Made by a program: the position numbers and the translations under genes. Positions 55,962 through 64,000 of a stretch of DNA of 64,000 bases are shown piece after piece. Origin of the DNA: Sphingorhabdus rigui. GTDB lineage: Bacteria; Pseudomonadota; Alphaproteobacteria; Sphingomonadales; Sphingomonadaceae. Position 1 is the first letter of the stretch. Each line of letters begins with the position of its first letter. The DNA lies in the NCBI RefSeq assembly GCF_014196595.1, contig NZ_JACIEA010000001.1:870845-934844 (forward strand). The letters run 5' to 3'. The notes under the pieces were generated by a model, which had not been told where the DNA came from, did no database searches, and worked only from the letters and a program-made list of their open reading frames with translations.

Positions 55962-57524
55962 ATGTCAGTTGATTTGCAACGTTTTATCATTTTTGCAGCT
56001 ATTTTGATTGCATTGCCGGTTATCGCAATGCTGGTTCCGGCCTTTCGGCCCTATATGCGCAAAAACCCGGTGATTACGTTCCTGCTGGGCATTTCGAGCG
56101 GCTTTCCGTTGACGTTGCTGGTAGCAACAATGACATTCTGGCTGGCGAAGGTCGGCATCGACACCGCGACCATCGGTTTTGCCGTGGCATTGGGCATTCC
56201 CTACACGATCAAATTCCTGTGGGCGCCATTGGTGGATAAGCTGCACTTGCCAGTGCTTACCAAGATATTCGGCCAACGCCGCAGCTGGCTGTTCGTCATT
56301 CAGGCATTGCTGTTTGTGTCGATCTGGCAACTCGGCGCCAGCAACCCGCAGCCGGGCGAGATGGGCCTTTTCGCGATTTGGGCACTGATAACCGCCTTCC
56401 TTTCTGCGACACAGGACATTGTTATCGACGCCTATCGTATCGAGATTTTGGAAGAAGAAGAATTCGCCCATGGTACCGCAACCAACCAGTTTGGCTATCG
56501 CACCGGCAATCTGATCGCTGGCGCAGGCACGATCTATTTTGCCTCTCAGGAAGGGCTGGGGCTTGGCTGGGCAACCGCTTATGGGCTGACTGCCTTTTGC
56601 ATCATCCCTGCCATCATTGGTGCCCTGTGGGCCGGACCGGGCAAGTTTGTTGACCGCTTTGCCCATGTGGAGGGCATGAAGCCAAAGCAGTGGCTGATAG
56701 AGGCCGTGGTGAACCCGTTCCGCGAGTTCCTGACGCGGCATGGCGCGTTCCTCATTCTTGGTTTTGTGCTGGTCTACAAGGTGGGCGATGCCATGGGGCA
56801 GGCGATGCTGAGCCCGATGATCGTGGACCTTGGCTTTTCCGATCTGGATTACATTTCGGCGAACAAATTGTGGGGCTTTGGCGCACTGATTGTGGGTTCC
56901 GCGCTTGGGGCGCCATTCATCCTATGGCTTGGCATGGGCCGCGCGCTGCTGATTTCGGGTCTGTTGATGATGTTCTCCAACGTCATGTTTATGATATTGG
57001 CGGCGACGGGTAACAGTTATTGGATGATGGTTGCGGCGATCTGCACCGAAAATTTGACCAGCGGTATCGGCCTGACGGTATTTGCGACCTATTTGTCGGG
57101 ACTATCGAGCATCGCCTACACCGCAACGCAATTTGCGCTGCTGTCGTCCTTTGCGGGCGTGGGCCGCACGTTCATGGCGGGCCCGGCTGGGATCGTTGCG
57201 GAAAATGTCGGTTGGGTGGGCTTTTGGGGCTTCACCGTCGTGGCAGCCATTCCGGGCATGGTCTTGCTCTGGCTGCTGTGGAGCAAAGGCTATGTCGTTC
57301 AAAGCATTCATCAGGTTGAAGCGGTGAACGAGAAGGCTTTGAAAGAGCCCGTCGGGCCATTGCGTATCTTCGGATTTTTGCTCGTGGTGGCGGGCCTCAT
57401 CGGGCTATTGCTTTCGCAGCCGCTAGAATTTGCCAACAGCATCACGGCGATTTTTGCGGCCGTGTTGGTAGCAGGTGGGCTGCTTGCTTGGAAAGGGCAG
57501 CCTAAGCGCTTGACGCAGCCTTAA
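55962..57524 (+). CDS. MFS transporter of the AmpG (muropeptide permease) type
   Basis: A 520-residue protein with 12 or more hydrophobic segments. Conserved stretches are LLGISSGFPLTLLVATMTFW, YTIKFLWAPLVDKL and SATQDIVIDAYRIEIL, which are typical of AmpG. AmpG imports anhydromuropeptides for cell-wall recycling. ATG 55962 is used; the open frame reaches 55887 without conservation. Confidence 0.88.
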   Translation: MSVDLQRFIIFAAILIALPVIAMLVPAFRPYMRKNPVITFLLGISSGFPLTLLVATMTFWLAKVGIDTATIGFAVALGIPYTIKFLWAPLVDKLHLPVLTKIFGQRRSWLFVIQALLFVSIWQLGASNPQPGEMGLFAIWALITAFLSATQDIVIDAYRIEILEEEEFAHGTATNQFGYRTGNLIAGAGTIYFASQEGLGLGWATAYGLTAFCIIPAIIGALWAGPGKFVDRFAHVEGMKPKQWLIEAVVNPFREFLTRHGAFLILGFVLVYKVGDAMGQAMLSPMIVDLGFSDLDYISANKLWGFGALIVGSALGAPFILWLGMGRALLISGLLMMFSNVMFMILAATGNSYWMMVAAICTENLTSGIGLTVFATYLSGLSSIAYTATQFALLSSFAGVGRTFMAGPAGIVAENVGWVGFWGFTVVAAIPGMVLLWLLWSKGYVVQSIHQVEAVNEKALKEPVGPLRIFGFLLVVAGLIGLLLSQPLEFANSITAIFAAVLVAGGLLAWKGQPKRLTQP

Positions 57525-57526
57525 AG

Positions 57527-58867
57527 TCAGTCTGGACTTTGGTCGTTCAGCCGTAACACTTCACCGGCAAGATAGAGCGAACCGCAGATCAACACATTCG
57601 ATGGCTGGCGATGGCTTGCAATGCGTTCCATCGCAGCGTCAACGTCGCCCTCAGGGGCGGCCACTGCGATGCCAAGATCATCTTTCGCTATCCGGCACAA
57701 ATCCAACGGGTCATGATGCTCATGGCCCGCAATCGGCACGGCGGATAGCGATTCAATTTCGTGTGCGAACGGCGCAAGGAAACCAAGCGCGTCTTTGTTA
57801 ATCAACATGCCGATGATGACGTGAACGGGCGCGCCGTCCTCAAGCGTTTTGGCAATCGCCGCCCCGGCATCGGGGTTGTGCCCGCCGTCGAGCCAGACGG
57901 TTGAACCCGTCGGCAGTCGGTCAGTCAGCGGCCCCGCAGACAATGTTTGCATCCGTGCGGGCCAGCGTGTCCACTCCATCGCGGCAGACAGCGCTGCCTC
58001 CGGAATATGGATCGCCGTTTGATGGCGCAGCATTGCAATGGCCAAAGCCGCATTGTCGGCCTGATGTGCGCCTATCATGCGGGGAAGGGGCAGGTTAAGC
58101 TTTCCGGCGGCGTCGCGGTAATGCAAACGGTCATCATAGACGGCCGCATCCCAGCTTTCACCGCGTGCGTGCAACGGTGCGTTGTGCAATATGGCTTGCG
58201 TGGCAACGGTGTTGGCCATCGATGCTGAATATTTTTGCGTGAGCAGGTGTGATCCCGGCTTTGCAATTCCAGCCTTTTCAAAGGCGATGCGGTCGAGCGG
58301 CGGCATATCGGGAACACCGTCCTCCGCCGCCAACAAGAAGCCTTCATGATCCAATCCCAAGGATGCAATCGCGCACGCCACGGGCTGCGTGAGCACATTG
58401 GTTGCATCCAACCGGCCACCCAGGCCGACTTCGACGATGCACGCATCGGCTGGCGTCCGCGCAAAGGCGCAAAAGGCAACTGCGGTGGTGACTTCAAAGA
58501 AGCTCGCTTCCAGCCCTTCGGCATGGTCCAAAACCTCCGAAAGCAGCGCGGATAAGCTCACGTTATCGATCAGCTTGCCCGCAACGCGGATCCGCTCATT
58601 GAAACGCACCAGATGCGGGCTTGAATAGACATGCGTCGTCATGCCCGCCGCCTCAATCGCTCCGCGCAAAAACGCGCAGGTCGAACCTTTGCCGTTGGTG
58701 CCAGAGACATGGAACACCGGCGGAAGATTATGGTGCGGATTACCGAGGCGGTCCAGCAACGCAGCAATGCGCGTTAGCCCCAAGACATCCTTGCCGGGCG
58801 ACAACATGGTCAGCCGGTCCAATTGCGCCTGAACAGCAGGGTCAGAGGAAATGGCGTGGTCAGGCAT
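57527..58867 (-). CDS. folC: Folylpolyglutamate/dihydrofolate synthase
   Basis: A 446-residue Mur-ligase-fold enzyme of folate synthesis. The ATP loop is VSGTNGKGSTCAFL, and the DHFS-specific SSPHLVRFNERI region and LDGGHNPDAGAAI follow. The start lies 34 bases after the accD stop, as in the accD-folC pair of many proteobacteria. Its end is convergent to the ampG-like gene. Confidence 0.95.
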   Translation of the reverse strand: MPDHAISSDPAVQAQLDRLTMLSPGKDVLGLTRIAALLDRLGNPHHNLPPVFHVSGTNGKGSTCAFLRGAIEAAGMTTHVYSSPHLVRFNERIRVAGKLIDNVSLSALLSEVLDHAEGLEASFFEVTTAVAFCAFARTPADACIVEVGLGGRLDATNVLTQPVACAIASLGLDHEGFLLAAEDGVPDMPPLDRIAFEKAGIAKPGSHLLTQKYSASMANTVATQAILHNAPLHARGESWDAAVYDDRLHYRDAAGKLNLPLPRMIGAHQADNAALAIAMLRHQTAIHIPEAALSAAMEWTRWPARMQTLSAGPLTDRLPTGSTVWLDGGHNPDAGAAIAKTLEDGAPVHVIIGMLINKDALGFLAPFAHEIESLSAVPIAGHEHHDPLDLCRIAKDDLGIAVAAPEGDVDAAMERIASHRQPSNVLICGSLYLAGEVLRLNDQSPD

Positions 58868-58901
58868 GCGGGAATGACAATATAGACTGGTTGTCGTTTA
58901 C

Positions 58902-59756
58902 TTAAGCCGCCTTCTTCTCTGGCGCGAGGTACCCGACGAGCTGCGACAATACGCCGCGGAGTTCGTGGCGGTGGGTGACCATGTCGATCATGCCATGTTC
59001 CAACAGATATTCGGCGCGCTGGAATCCTTCGGGCAGTTTCTCGCGAATTGTCTGCTCAATCACCCGCTGTCCGGCAAAACCAATCAATGCGCCTGGCTCT
59101 GCAATCTGGACATCGCCCAGCATCGCGTAAGACGCGGTGACACCGCCGGTGGTGGGGTCGGTAAGCACAACGATGTAGGGCAGTCCCGCATCATGCAGCA
59201 TCTGAATGGCGACGGTCGAACGCGGCATCTGCATCAGGCTCAATATGCCTTCCTGCATGCGTGCGCCGCCTGCGGCTGTGAAGATGATGTAGGGGCATTT
59301 CGCGCGGATCGCGGCCTTTACAGCGTCAATGAATGCCTCACCAACCGCCATGCCCATGGAACCGCCCATGAAGGCGAAATCCTGAACACTGACCACGACA
59401 GGCTGGCCGTTGATTTCGCCACGTGCGCTCATCATCGCGTCTTGCTCACCTGTTGCGAGGCGGGCGGCTTTGATGCGGTCGATATATCTCTTGGTATCTT
59501 TGAACTTCAACGGGTCTTCGCCGACAACGGGCGGCTTAAGCACGTCATAGCTGTCGTCATCGAACAATGCGGCAAAGCGTTCGGCGGGGCCAATGCGGCC
59601 GTGATGGTCACATTTCGGGCAGACAGACTGGTTTTCCTCAAATTCCTTGAGGAAGATCATCGCCTGACAGCCCTTACACTTGTGCCAGAGCGTTTCGGCC
59701 GTTTCGCGCTTGGCGATGAAGGGAATGGCGTTGCGGACGCGGGTGACCCAGTTCAT
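58902..59756 (-). CDS. accD: Acetyl-CoA carboxylase carboxyltransferase subunit beta
   Basis: A 284-residue protein. The zinc finger has Cys27, Cys30, Cys46 and Cys49 ([16 protein letters not shown]). The crotonase-like core holds [18 protein letters not shown] and the acyl-CoA oxyanion motif [10 protein letters not shown]. It transfers the carboxyl group to acetyl-CoA in fatty-acid synthesis with AccA. It overlaps trpA by 4 bases. Confidence 0.97.
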   Translation of the reverse strand: MNWVTRVRNAIPFIAKRETAETLWHKCKGCQAMIFLKEFEENQSVCPKCDHHGRIGPAERFAALFDDDSYDVLKPPVVGEDPLKFKDTKRYIDRIKAARLATGEQDAMMSARGEINGQPVVVSVQDFAFMGGSMGMAVGEAFIDAVKAAIRAKCPYIIFTAAGGARMQEGILSLMQMPRSTVAIQMLHDAGLPYIVVLTDPTTGGVTASYAMLGDVQIAEPGALIGFAGQRVIEQTIREKLPEGFQRAEYLLEHGMIDMVTHRHELRGVLSQLVGYLAPEKKAA

Positions 59757-60544
59757 GCGGAGGCCTTTCTGGCTGTGACGATTGCGTGCTTAAGGGATGC
59801 CACATAATCGCGGACTGGACCAGCGGCGTTGACGCCATGTGTGGCGACGAGTTCGACGATTGCGGAACCAACAACAACGCCATCGGCAACGCGGGCGATG
59901 TTGGCGGCTTGTTCGGGTGTGCGGACACCAAAGCCAACCGCGATGGGTAGATCGGTATGGGCCTTTAGCCGGGCCACAGCCTCATCAATGCTGGTCTGCG
60001 CCGCGACTTGCAGGCCGGTGATACCGGCGACCGAGACATAATATAGGAAGCCCGATGCGCCATTCAGGACGGCGGGCAAGCGCGCGGTGTCGGTGGTGGG
60101 CGTTGCGAGACGAATGAGGTCAATGCCCGCGCTGCGCAAGGCAGGGCCAAGCTCAGGGTCTTCCTCTGGCGGAATGTCAACGCAGATGACGCCATCTACG
60201 CCCGCTTTGTTACATTCGGATGCGAACCAGTCGCCGCCACGGATCGTCATCGGGTTGGCATAACCCATCAGCACCAAGGGCGTGTCTGGATGGCGTTTGC
60301 GAAAGGCTGAGGCGAGGGCGAAGATATCCGCCGTGGTGGTGCCAGCGTTCAGGCTGCGGATGTTCGCTTCCTGAATGGCGGGGCCGTCGGCCATCGGGTC
60401 CGTGAATGGCATGCCAAGTTCAATAACATCCGCGCCACCCGCGACGAGCGCATCGAGATTGGCTGCGGTGTCGCCGTCACCCGCAGTGATAAAGGCGACG
60501 AGGGCGGGGTGGGCTTTGGCAAAGGCGGTGGAGAGGCGGGTCAT
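59753..60544 (-). CDS. trpA: Tryptophan synthase subunit alpha
   Basis: A 263-residue TIM-barrel lyase that releases indole. Motifs are [34 protein letters not shown] (with the catalytic Glu49-equivalent and Asp60-equivalent) and [11 protein letters not shown]. It lies downstream of trpB with a 55-base gap that holds a palindrome. Confidence 0.96.
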   Translation of the reverse strand: MTRLSTAFAKAHPALVAFITAGDGDTAANLDALVAGGADVIELGMPFTDPMADGPAIQEANIRSLNAGTTTADIFALASAFRKRHPDTPLVLMGYANPMTIRGGDWFASECNKAGVDGVICVDIPPEEDPELGPALRSAGIDLIRLATPTTDTARLPAVLNGASGFLYYVSVAGITGLQVAAQTSIDEAVARLKAHTDLPIAVGFGVRTPEQAANIARVADGVVVGSAIVELVATHGVNAAGPVRDYVASLKHAIVTARKASA

Positions 60545-60559
60545 GCAACCAACCCCTCG

Positions 60560-60583
60560 TTATCCTGAACGTGTTTCAGGATA
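60560..60583. repeat. Palindromic repeat between trpB and trpA
   Basis: TTATCCTGAA-CGTG-TTTCAGGATAA is a 10-bp stem; it is nearly the same as the unit between ilvN and ilvC. No T-run on either side. Confidence 0.75.
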
Positions 60584-60599
60584 ACCAAAGTCGGGCCGT

Positions 60600-61841
60600 T
60601 CATATCGAAGTCCCCAAAGCCTCAGCGACGGTGAAAATATCCTTGTCACCACGACCGCAGAGGTTGGCGAGGATGATCTGGTCACGGTCCATCTTCTTCG
60701 CTTCGCGTTCCACCGCTGCAATGGCGTGGGCAGGCTCTAGCGCGGGAATAATGCCTTCGGTGCGGCAGAGCAATTGGAACGCGGCAAGCGCTTCGGTGTC
60801 GGTCACGCTGTCGTAACGCACGCGGCCGATTTCCTTGAGCCAGCTATGCTCTGGGCCAATGCCGGGATAATCGAGGCCCGCCGAAATTGAATGCGCCTCG
60901 GCGATTTGGCCGTCGTCATCCTGCAACAAATAGGTCTTGTTGCCGTGCAAGATGCCCGGGCGACCGCCCGCAAGGCTGGCGGCATGTTCTTTTTCAAGAC
61001 CATGACCCGCCGCTTCAATGCCAAGCATTTGAACGTCTTTGTCGTCCAAAAACGGGTGGAAAAGGCCAATGGCGTTTGATCCGCCGCCAATGGCTGCAAC
61101 CAACAAATCGGGCAGGCGGTTGATGCGGCTCAGCATCTGCGCGCGCGCTTCCTTGCCGATGACGCTTTGGAAATCGCGGACCAATTCAGGATAGGGATGT
61201 GGGCCAGCGGCTGTGCCAATGATGTAGAATGTGTCGTGGACATTGGCGACCCAGTCGCGAAGTCCTTCGTTCATTGCGTCCTTCAACGTGCCAGCACCGC
61301 TGGTAACCGGAATGACCTCCGCGCCTAACAAGCGCATGCGGAAGACATTGGGCTGCTGCCGTTCAATGTCCTTCGCACCCATATAGATGAAGCAAGGCAG
61401 GCCAAAACGTGCGCAGACGGTTGCCGTGGCAACGCCATGCTGGCCAGCGCCAGTTTCCGCGATGATCCGCGTCTTACCCATCCGGATGGCGAGCAATATC
61501 TGGCCAATGCAATTGTTGATCTTGTGCGCGCCCGTGTGGTTCAGCTCGTCGCGTTTGAACCAGATTTGCGCGCCTTTGCCTGCGGGTGCGTTTTTGCGGA
61601 CTTCCTCTGTCAGGCGCTCGGCATAATAAAGCGGCGACGGACGACCGACATAATGCTCCAGCAAATCATCGAACTGGGCCGCAAATGCCGGGTCCTGTTT
61701 TGCGGCGCGATATTCGCGTTCTAGGTCGAGCACGAGCGGCATGAGCGTTTCGGCGACATAGCGACCACCGAACTGGCCGAAATGGCCGCGATCGTCGGGT
61801 TGGTTGCGGAATGAGTTTGGTGTGAGTTCAGCTGTTGTCAT
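60600..61841 (-). CDS. trpB: Tryptophan synthase subunit beta
   Basis: A 413-residue PLP enzyme. Lys107 in HTGAHKINN forms the Schiff base; [13 protein letters not shown] binds the phosphate. It joins indole with serine. ATG 61841 is in the reading frame with the family start ([15 protein letters not shown]); the open frame goes further but lies inside trpF. It overlaps trpF by 14 bases. Confidence 0.97.
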   Translation of the reverse strand: MTTAELTPNSFRNQPDDRGHFGQFGGRYVAETLMPLVLDLEREYRAAKQDPAFAAQFDDLLEHYVGRPSPLYYAERLTEEVRKNAPAGKGAQIWFKRDELNHTGAHKINNCIGQILLAIRMGKTRIIAETGAGQHGVATATVCARFGLPCFIYMGAKDIERQQPNVFRMRLLGAEVIPVTSGAGTLKDAMNEGLRDWVANVHDTFYIIGTAAGPHPYPELVRDFQSVIGKEARAQMLSRINRLPDLLVAAIGGGSNAIGLFHPFLDDKDVQMLGIEAAGHGLEKEHAASLAGGRPGILHGNKTYLLQDDDGQIAEAHSISAGLDYPGIGPEHSWLKEIGRVRYDSVTDTEALAAFQLLCRTEGIIPALEPAHAIAAVEREAKKMDRDQIILANLCGRGDKDIFTVAEALGTSI

Positions 61842-62469
61842 GGTTGCGCACCGCTTGGCAGAAGGCCGCAATCTTGTCCATATCCTTGATGCCCGGCGCG
61901 GACTCAACGCCAGACGAGGTATCGACCAATATCGCGCGAGTTTGCCGCAGGGCTTCTCCAACATTGTCGGGGTTCAGACCGCCGGCAAGCCCCCAAGGCA
62001 GCTTGTGCTTATGCTGGTTGAGCAAGGACCAGTCGAACCGCGTACCCGTGCCGCCGGGCAATGCTTGCGCCGGCGCATCAAATAGGATGAGGTCTGCTGC
62101 GCCTTCATATTGGTCCGCATTTTTAAGCGTTGCGGCGTCTTTCACCCCAAAGGCTTTCCAGATTTCGATGTCGACCGCGCTTTTTAAAACGCGCAAATAT
62201 TGGTGCGTTTCCGATCCGTGAAATTGCACGATATCGGGTTTTACGACTTCAATAGCCTTGGCGGTAAAGCCGGGCTCGGCGTTCACCAGCAGCAGGACGA
62301 CCTTTACACCGGCGGGCGCGCGCATCCGCAACGCAGCGGCTTGTTCTAAGGGAACGGAACGCGGGCTCGGTTCATAGAGATTAAGACCGATGTGTGTCGC
62401 GCCTGACTTAGCAGCCGCATCAACGGTATGTTCGTCTTTCAGGCCACAGATTTTGATTTGTGTTTGCAT
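61828..62469 (-). CDS. trpF: Phosphoribosylanthranilate isomerase
   Basis: A 213-residue TIM-barrel enzyme. It begins with [17 protein letters not shown] (catalytic Cys7-equivalent) and ends with [15 protein letters not shown], both diagnostic. It catalyses the third step of tryptophan synthesis. trpE, trpD and trpC are not in this window. Confidence 0.96.
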   Translation of the reverse strand: MQTQIKICGLKDEHTVDAAAKSGATHIGLNLYEPSPRSVPLEQAAALRMRAPAGVKVVLLLVNAEPGFTAKAIEVVKPDIVQFHGSETHQYLRVLKSAVDIEIWKAFGVKDAATLKNADQYEGAADLILFDAPAQALPGGTGTRFDWSLLNQHKHKLPWGLAGGLNPDNVGEALRQTRAILVDTSSGVESAPGIKDMDKIAAFCQAVRNHDNS

Positions 62470-62549
62470 CGGGCGCTAATAGCGGAGCGGTTGGTCCCCG
62501 TCATGCTGAACTTGCTTAACCTCGCGTGATTTTATGTCCGCGTCTTGCG

Positions 62550-63224
62550 TTACAACGTACCCATAATGGCCCGTGCTGCATCTTCGGGGCTCTCGGCCTT
62601 GGTAATCGGCCGCCCGATAACCAATATGCTTGCGCCGTCGTCGCGTGCCTGACGGGGGGTAACAGTGCGTTTTTGATCTGCGCTGGTGCCGCCGGCGGGA
62701 CGAAGACCGGGAACAACGAAAAACCCGTCTTTCCAATTCTTTTTGACGGATTTTACTTCGTGGCCCGAACACACAATGCCGTCGAGTCCCGCTTCCTGCG
62801 CCAACGCGGCCAGTCGGGCGACCTGAAGGTCTGCGCTGTCGGACACGCCGACGCGGTTAAGGTCATGGTCGTCGAGGCTGGTCAAAACCGTAACAGCGAC
62901 AACTTTGGTATGCGCACCGGCCGCCGCCTTGGCATCTTCCATCATCGCGCGGCCACCGGCGGCGTGGATGGTGACAATGGCTGGTTCCAACGTATTAATC
63001 GCCTGCATCGCCTTGGCGACGGTATTGGGAATGTCGTGCAGTTTCAGATCAAGAAAGATCGGCAGGCCGAGCTTTTGCACTTCGTGCACGCCATGATGTC
63101 CGTTGGCACAGAAAAATTCGAGGCCAAGCTTAATCCCGCCAACCTGGTCCTTAATACGCCGCGTCAATTCCAGCGCGTCATCCAGATAGGGCGTGTCGAT
63201 TGCGACGAAAATCGGGTTGGTCAT
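62550..63224 (-). CDS. pyrF: Orotidine 5'-phosphate decarboxylase
   Basis: A 224-residue enzyme that makes UMP. The catalytic array is LDLKLHDIPNT with Asp59, Lys61 and Asp64. The C-terminal VIGRPITKAESP phosphate loop is present. It overlaps the next upstream gene by 4 bases. Confidence 0.96.
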   Translation of the reverse strand: MTNPIFVAIDTPYLDDALELTRRIKDQVGGIKLGLEFFCANGHHGVHEVQKLGLPIFLDLKLHDIPNTVAKAMQAINTLEPAIVTIHAAGGRAMMEDAKAAAGAHTKVVAVTVLTSLDDHDLNRVGVSDSADLQVARLAALAQEAGLDGIVCSGHEVKSVKKNWKDGFFVVPGLRPAGGTSADQKRTVTPRQARDDGASILVIGRPITKAESPEDAARAIMGTL

Positions 63225-63526
63225 ATCATGTCCACAGCGGTGTATGCAGGGGGAGGGGACACTGGAGGCGGTGGCGGCACTGCCGAGCCGCGCTGGTTTG
63301 CCTCAAGCGTCATTATTCGCCTTTTTATGCGCCACACCTGCGTCAGGTGCACGAAGTAAAGCGGCACAAAACCAATCAGAAACGCTGCAATGACCAAAGC
63401 CGGCAATTTGGTGTCTAGGCGAAGGCCACCCCATAGGCTGACCGACACCGGCACCCAATTGTTGGTCGCAAACACGATTAGCCCGATAATGATCGTTACC
63501 CAAATGAGCATCTTCAAAAATCGCAT
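63221..63526 (-). CDS. LapA domain (DUF1049) membrane protein
   Basis: A 101-residue protein with two membrane helices (about 5-22 and 43-63) separated by the NNWVPVSVSLWGG loop, the LapA pattern. A Pro-rich tail follows. LapA-like proteins help in envelope assembly in E. coli. It overlaps pyrF by 4 bases. Confidence 0.9.
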   Translation of the reverse strand: MRFLKMLIWVTIIIGLIVFATNNWVPVSVSLWGGLRLDTKLPALVIAAFLIGFVPLYFVHLTQVWRIKRRIMTLEANQRGSAVPPPPPVSPPPAYTAVDMI

Positions 63527-63631
63527 CGGTCGGCCGCTCCTTCTTGTCTTGCCACCTTATGACAAGATTTTGCCTTTGGGTAGCGCTATCCAACAACCTA
63601 TGCCGCCGCACATTTTGGTGGCGGCCAAGAC

Positions 63632-64000
63632 TTAGCCAAATACGCGTTCGAAAATGGTGTCGATATGTTTGAAGTGATAATCAAGATTGAAGCGGTCTTC
63701 GATTTCTTCGGCGGACATTTTCGCAGAAACATCTGCATCGGCCTTCAAAAGCTCCATGAGCGATTCTGCGCCGTCGGATTCCCAAACCTTCATCGCGTTG
63801 CGTTGAACGATGCGGTAGCTGTCCTCGCGGCTGATACCAGCCTGCGTGAGCGCCAATAGCACGCGCTGTGAATGGACAAGGCCGCCCATGCGGTCGAGAT
63901 TCTTCTGCATCCGTTCAGGATAGATCAGCAGCTTATCAATGACGCCCGTCAGTCGGCCAAGGGCGAAATCAAGTGTGATTGTCGCATCTGGCCCGATATA
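63632..64000 (-). CDS. purB: Adenylosuccinate lyase, C-terminal part (partial)
   Basis: The last 122 codons are present; the frame runs off the right edge at 64000. The sequence ITLDFALGRLTGVIDKLLIY (start) followed by RMGGLVHSQRVLLALTQ and RNAMKVWE is the usual PurB end. The enzyme acts twice in purine synthesis. The 105-base gap to the LapA-type gene holds nothing I recognise. Confidence 0.93.
   Translation of the reverse strand, partial: YIGPDATITLDFALGRLTGVIDKLLIYPERMQKNLDRMGGLVHSQRVLLALTQAGISREDSYRIVQRNAMKVWESDGAESLMELLKADADVSAKMSAEEIEDRFNLDYHFKHIDTIFERVFG

Overview
The window is ordinary chromosomal DNA of an alphaproteobacterium, most likely a member of the Sphingomonadales (Sphingopyxis/Sphingorhabdus-like). 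The signs are family-specific sequences (a cysteine-free L31, sphingomonad-type small secreted proteins, a long-form LeuA), the gene order SRP RNA-dnaX-ybaB-lon-HU, and an envelope cluster in which skp is followed directly by fabZ with no lpxD, lpxA or lpxB, as expected for bacteria that carry glycosphingolipids instead of LPS. The genus assignment is inference. I see no insertion sequence, prophage, CRISPR array or rRNA operon. No stretch longer than 300 bases lacks a gene.

Layout. 1-5.8 kb: the end of an outer-membrane porin, then a four-gene set (glutamine-synthetase-like, FAD amine oxidase, PLP aminotransferase, second glutamine-synthetase-like) that resembles gamma-glutamyl-polyamine catabolism. 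5.9-11.2 kb: SRP RNA with its promoter, dnaX, ybaB, lon, and an HU gene with a strong terminator. 11.3-12.2 kb: two small exported or membrane proteins of unknown function on the minus strand. 12.4-23.9 kb: a long plus-strand array for translation and envelope building: rpsB, tsf, pyrH, frr, uppS, cdsA, dxr, rseP, bamA, skp, fabZ, then rpmE and tRNA-His. 24.1-30.0 kb: an amino-acid dehydrogenase and the cytochrome c maturation genes ccmC-D-E-F-G-H-I (no ccmA/B here). 30.2-33.4 kb: kup, an unknown protein and a small predicted AHH-family nuclease. 33.7-40.7 kb: leuA, nitronate monooxygenase, yceI and the minus-strand ilvB-ilvN-ilvC operon, so most of this block serves branched-chain amino-acid synthesis.

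40.7-47.1 kb: miaA and serB start head to head; then sodC, two divergent L,D-transpeptidase genes, and a MerR regulator with a palindromic operator ahead of an acyl-CoA dehydrogenase. 47.2-53.1 kb (minus strand): cysK, an MFS exporter, a TPR/aspartyl-asparaginyl hydroxylase, and a UvrD/PcrA helicase. 53.1-58.9 kb: an MHS-type symporter, rsmD, an RsuA/RluB pseudouridine synthase, an AmpG-like transporter and folC. 58.9-64 kb (minus strand): purB (cut by the window end), lapA-like, pyrF, trpF, trpB, trpA and accD, leading into folC: tryptophan, pyrimidine, purine, fatty-acid and folate synthesis.

The best leads outside housekeeping are the two-glutamine-synthetase amine cluster, the stand-alone AHH nuclease with its unknown upstream partner, and a set of palindromic repeats lodged in the gaps between genes of the rpsB, ilv and trp operons. 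I found no clear evidence for an elaborate undescribed system. Function calls rest on sequence recognition without database searches.
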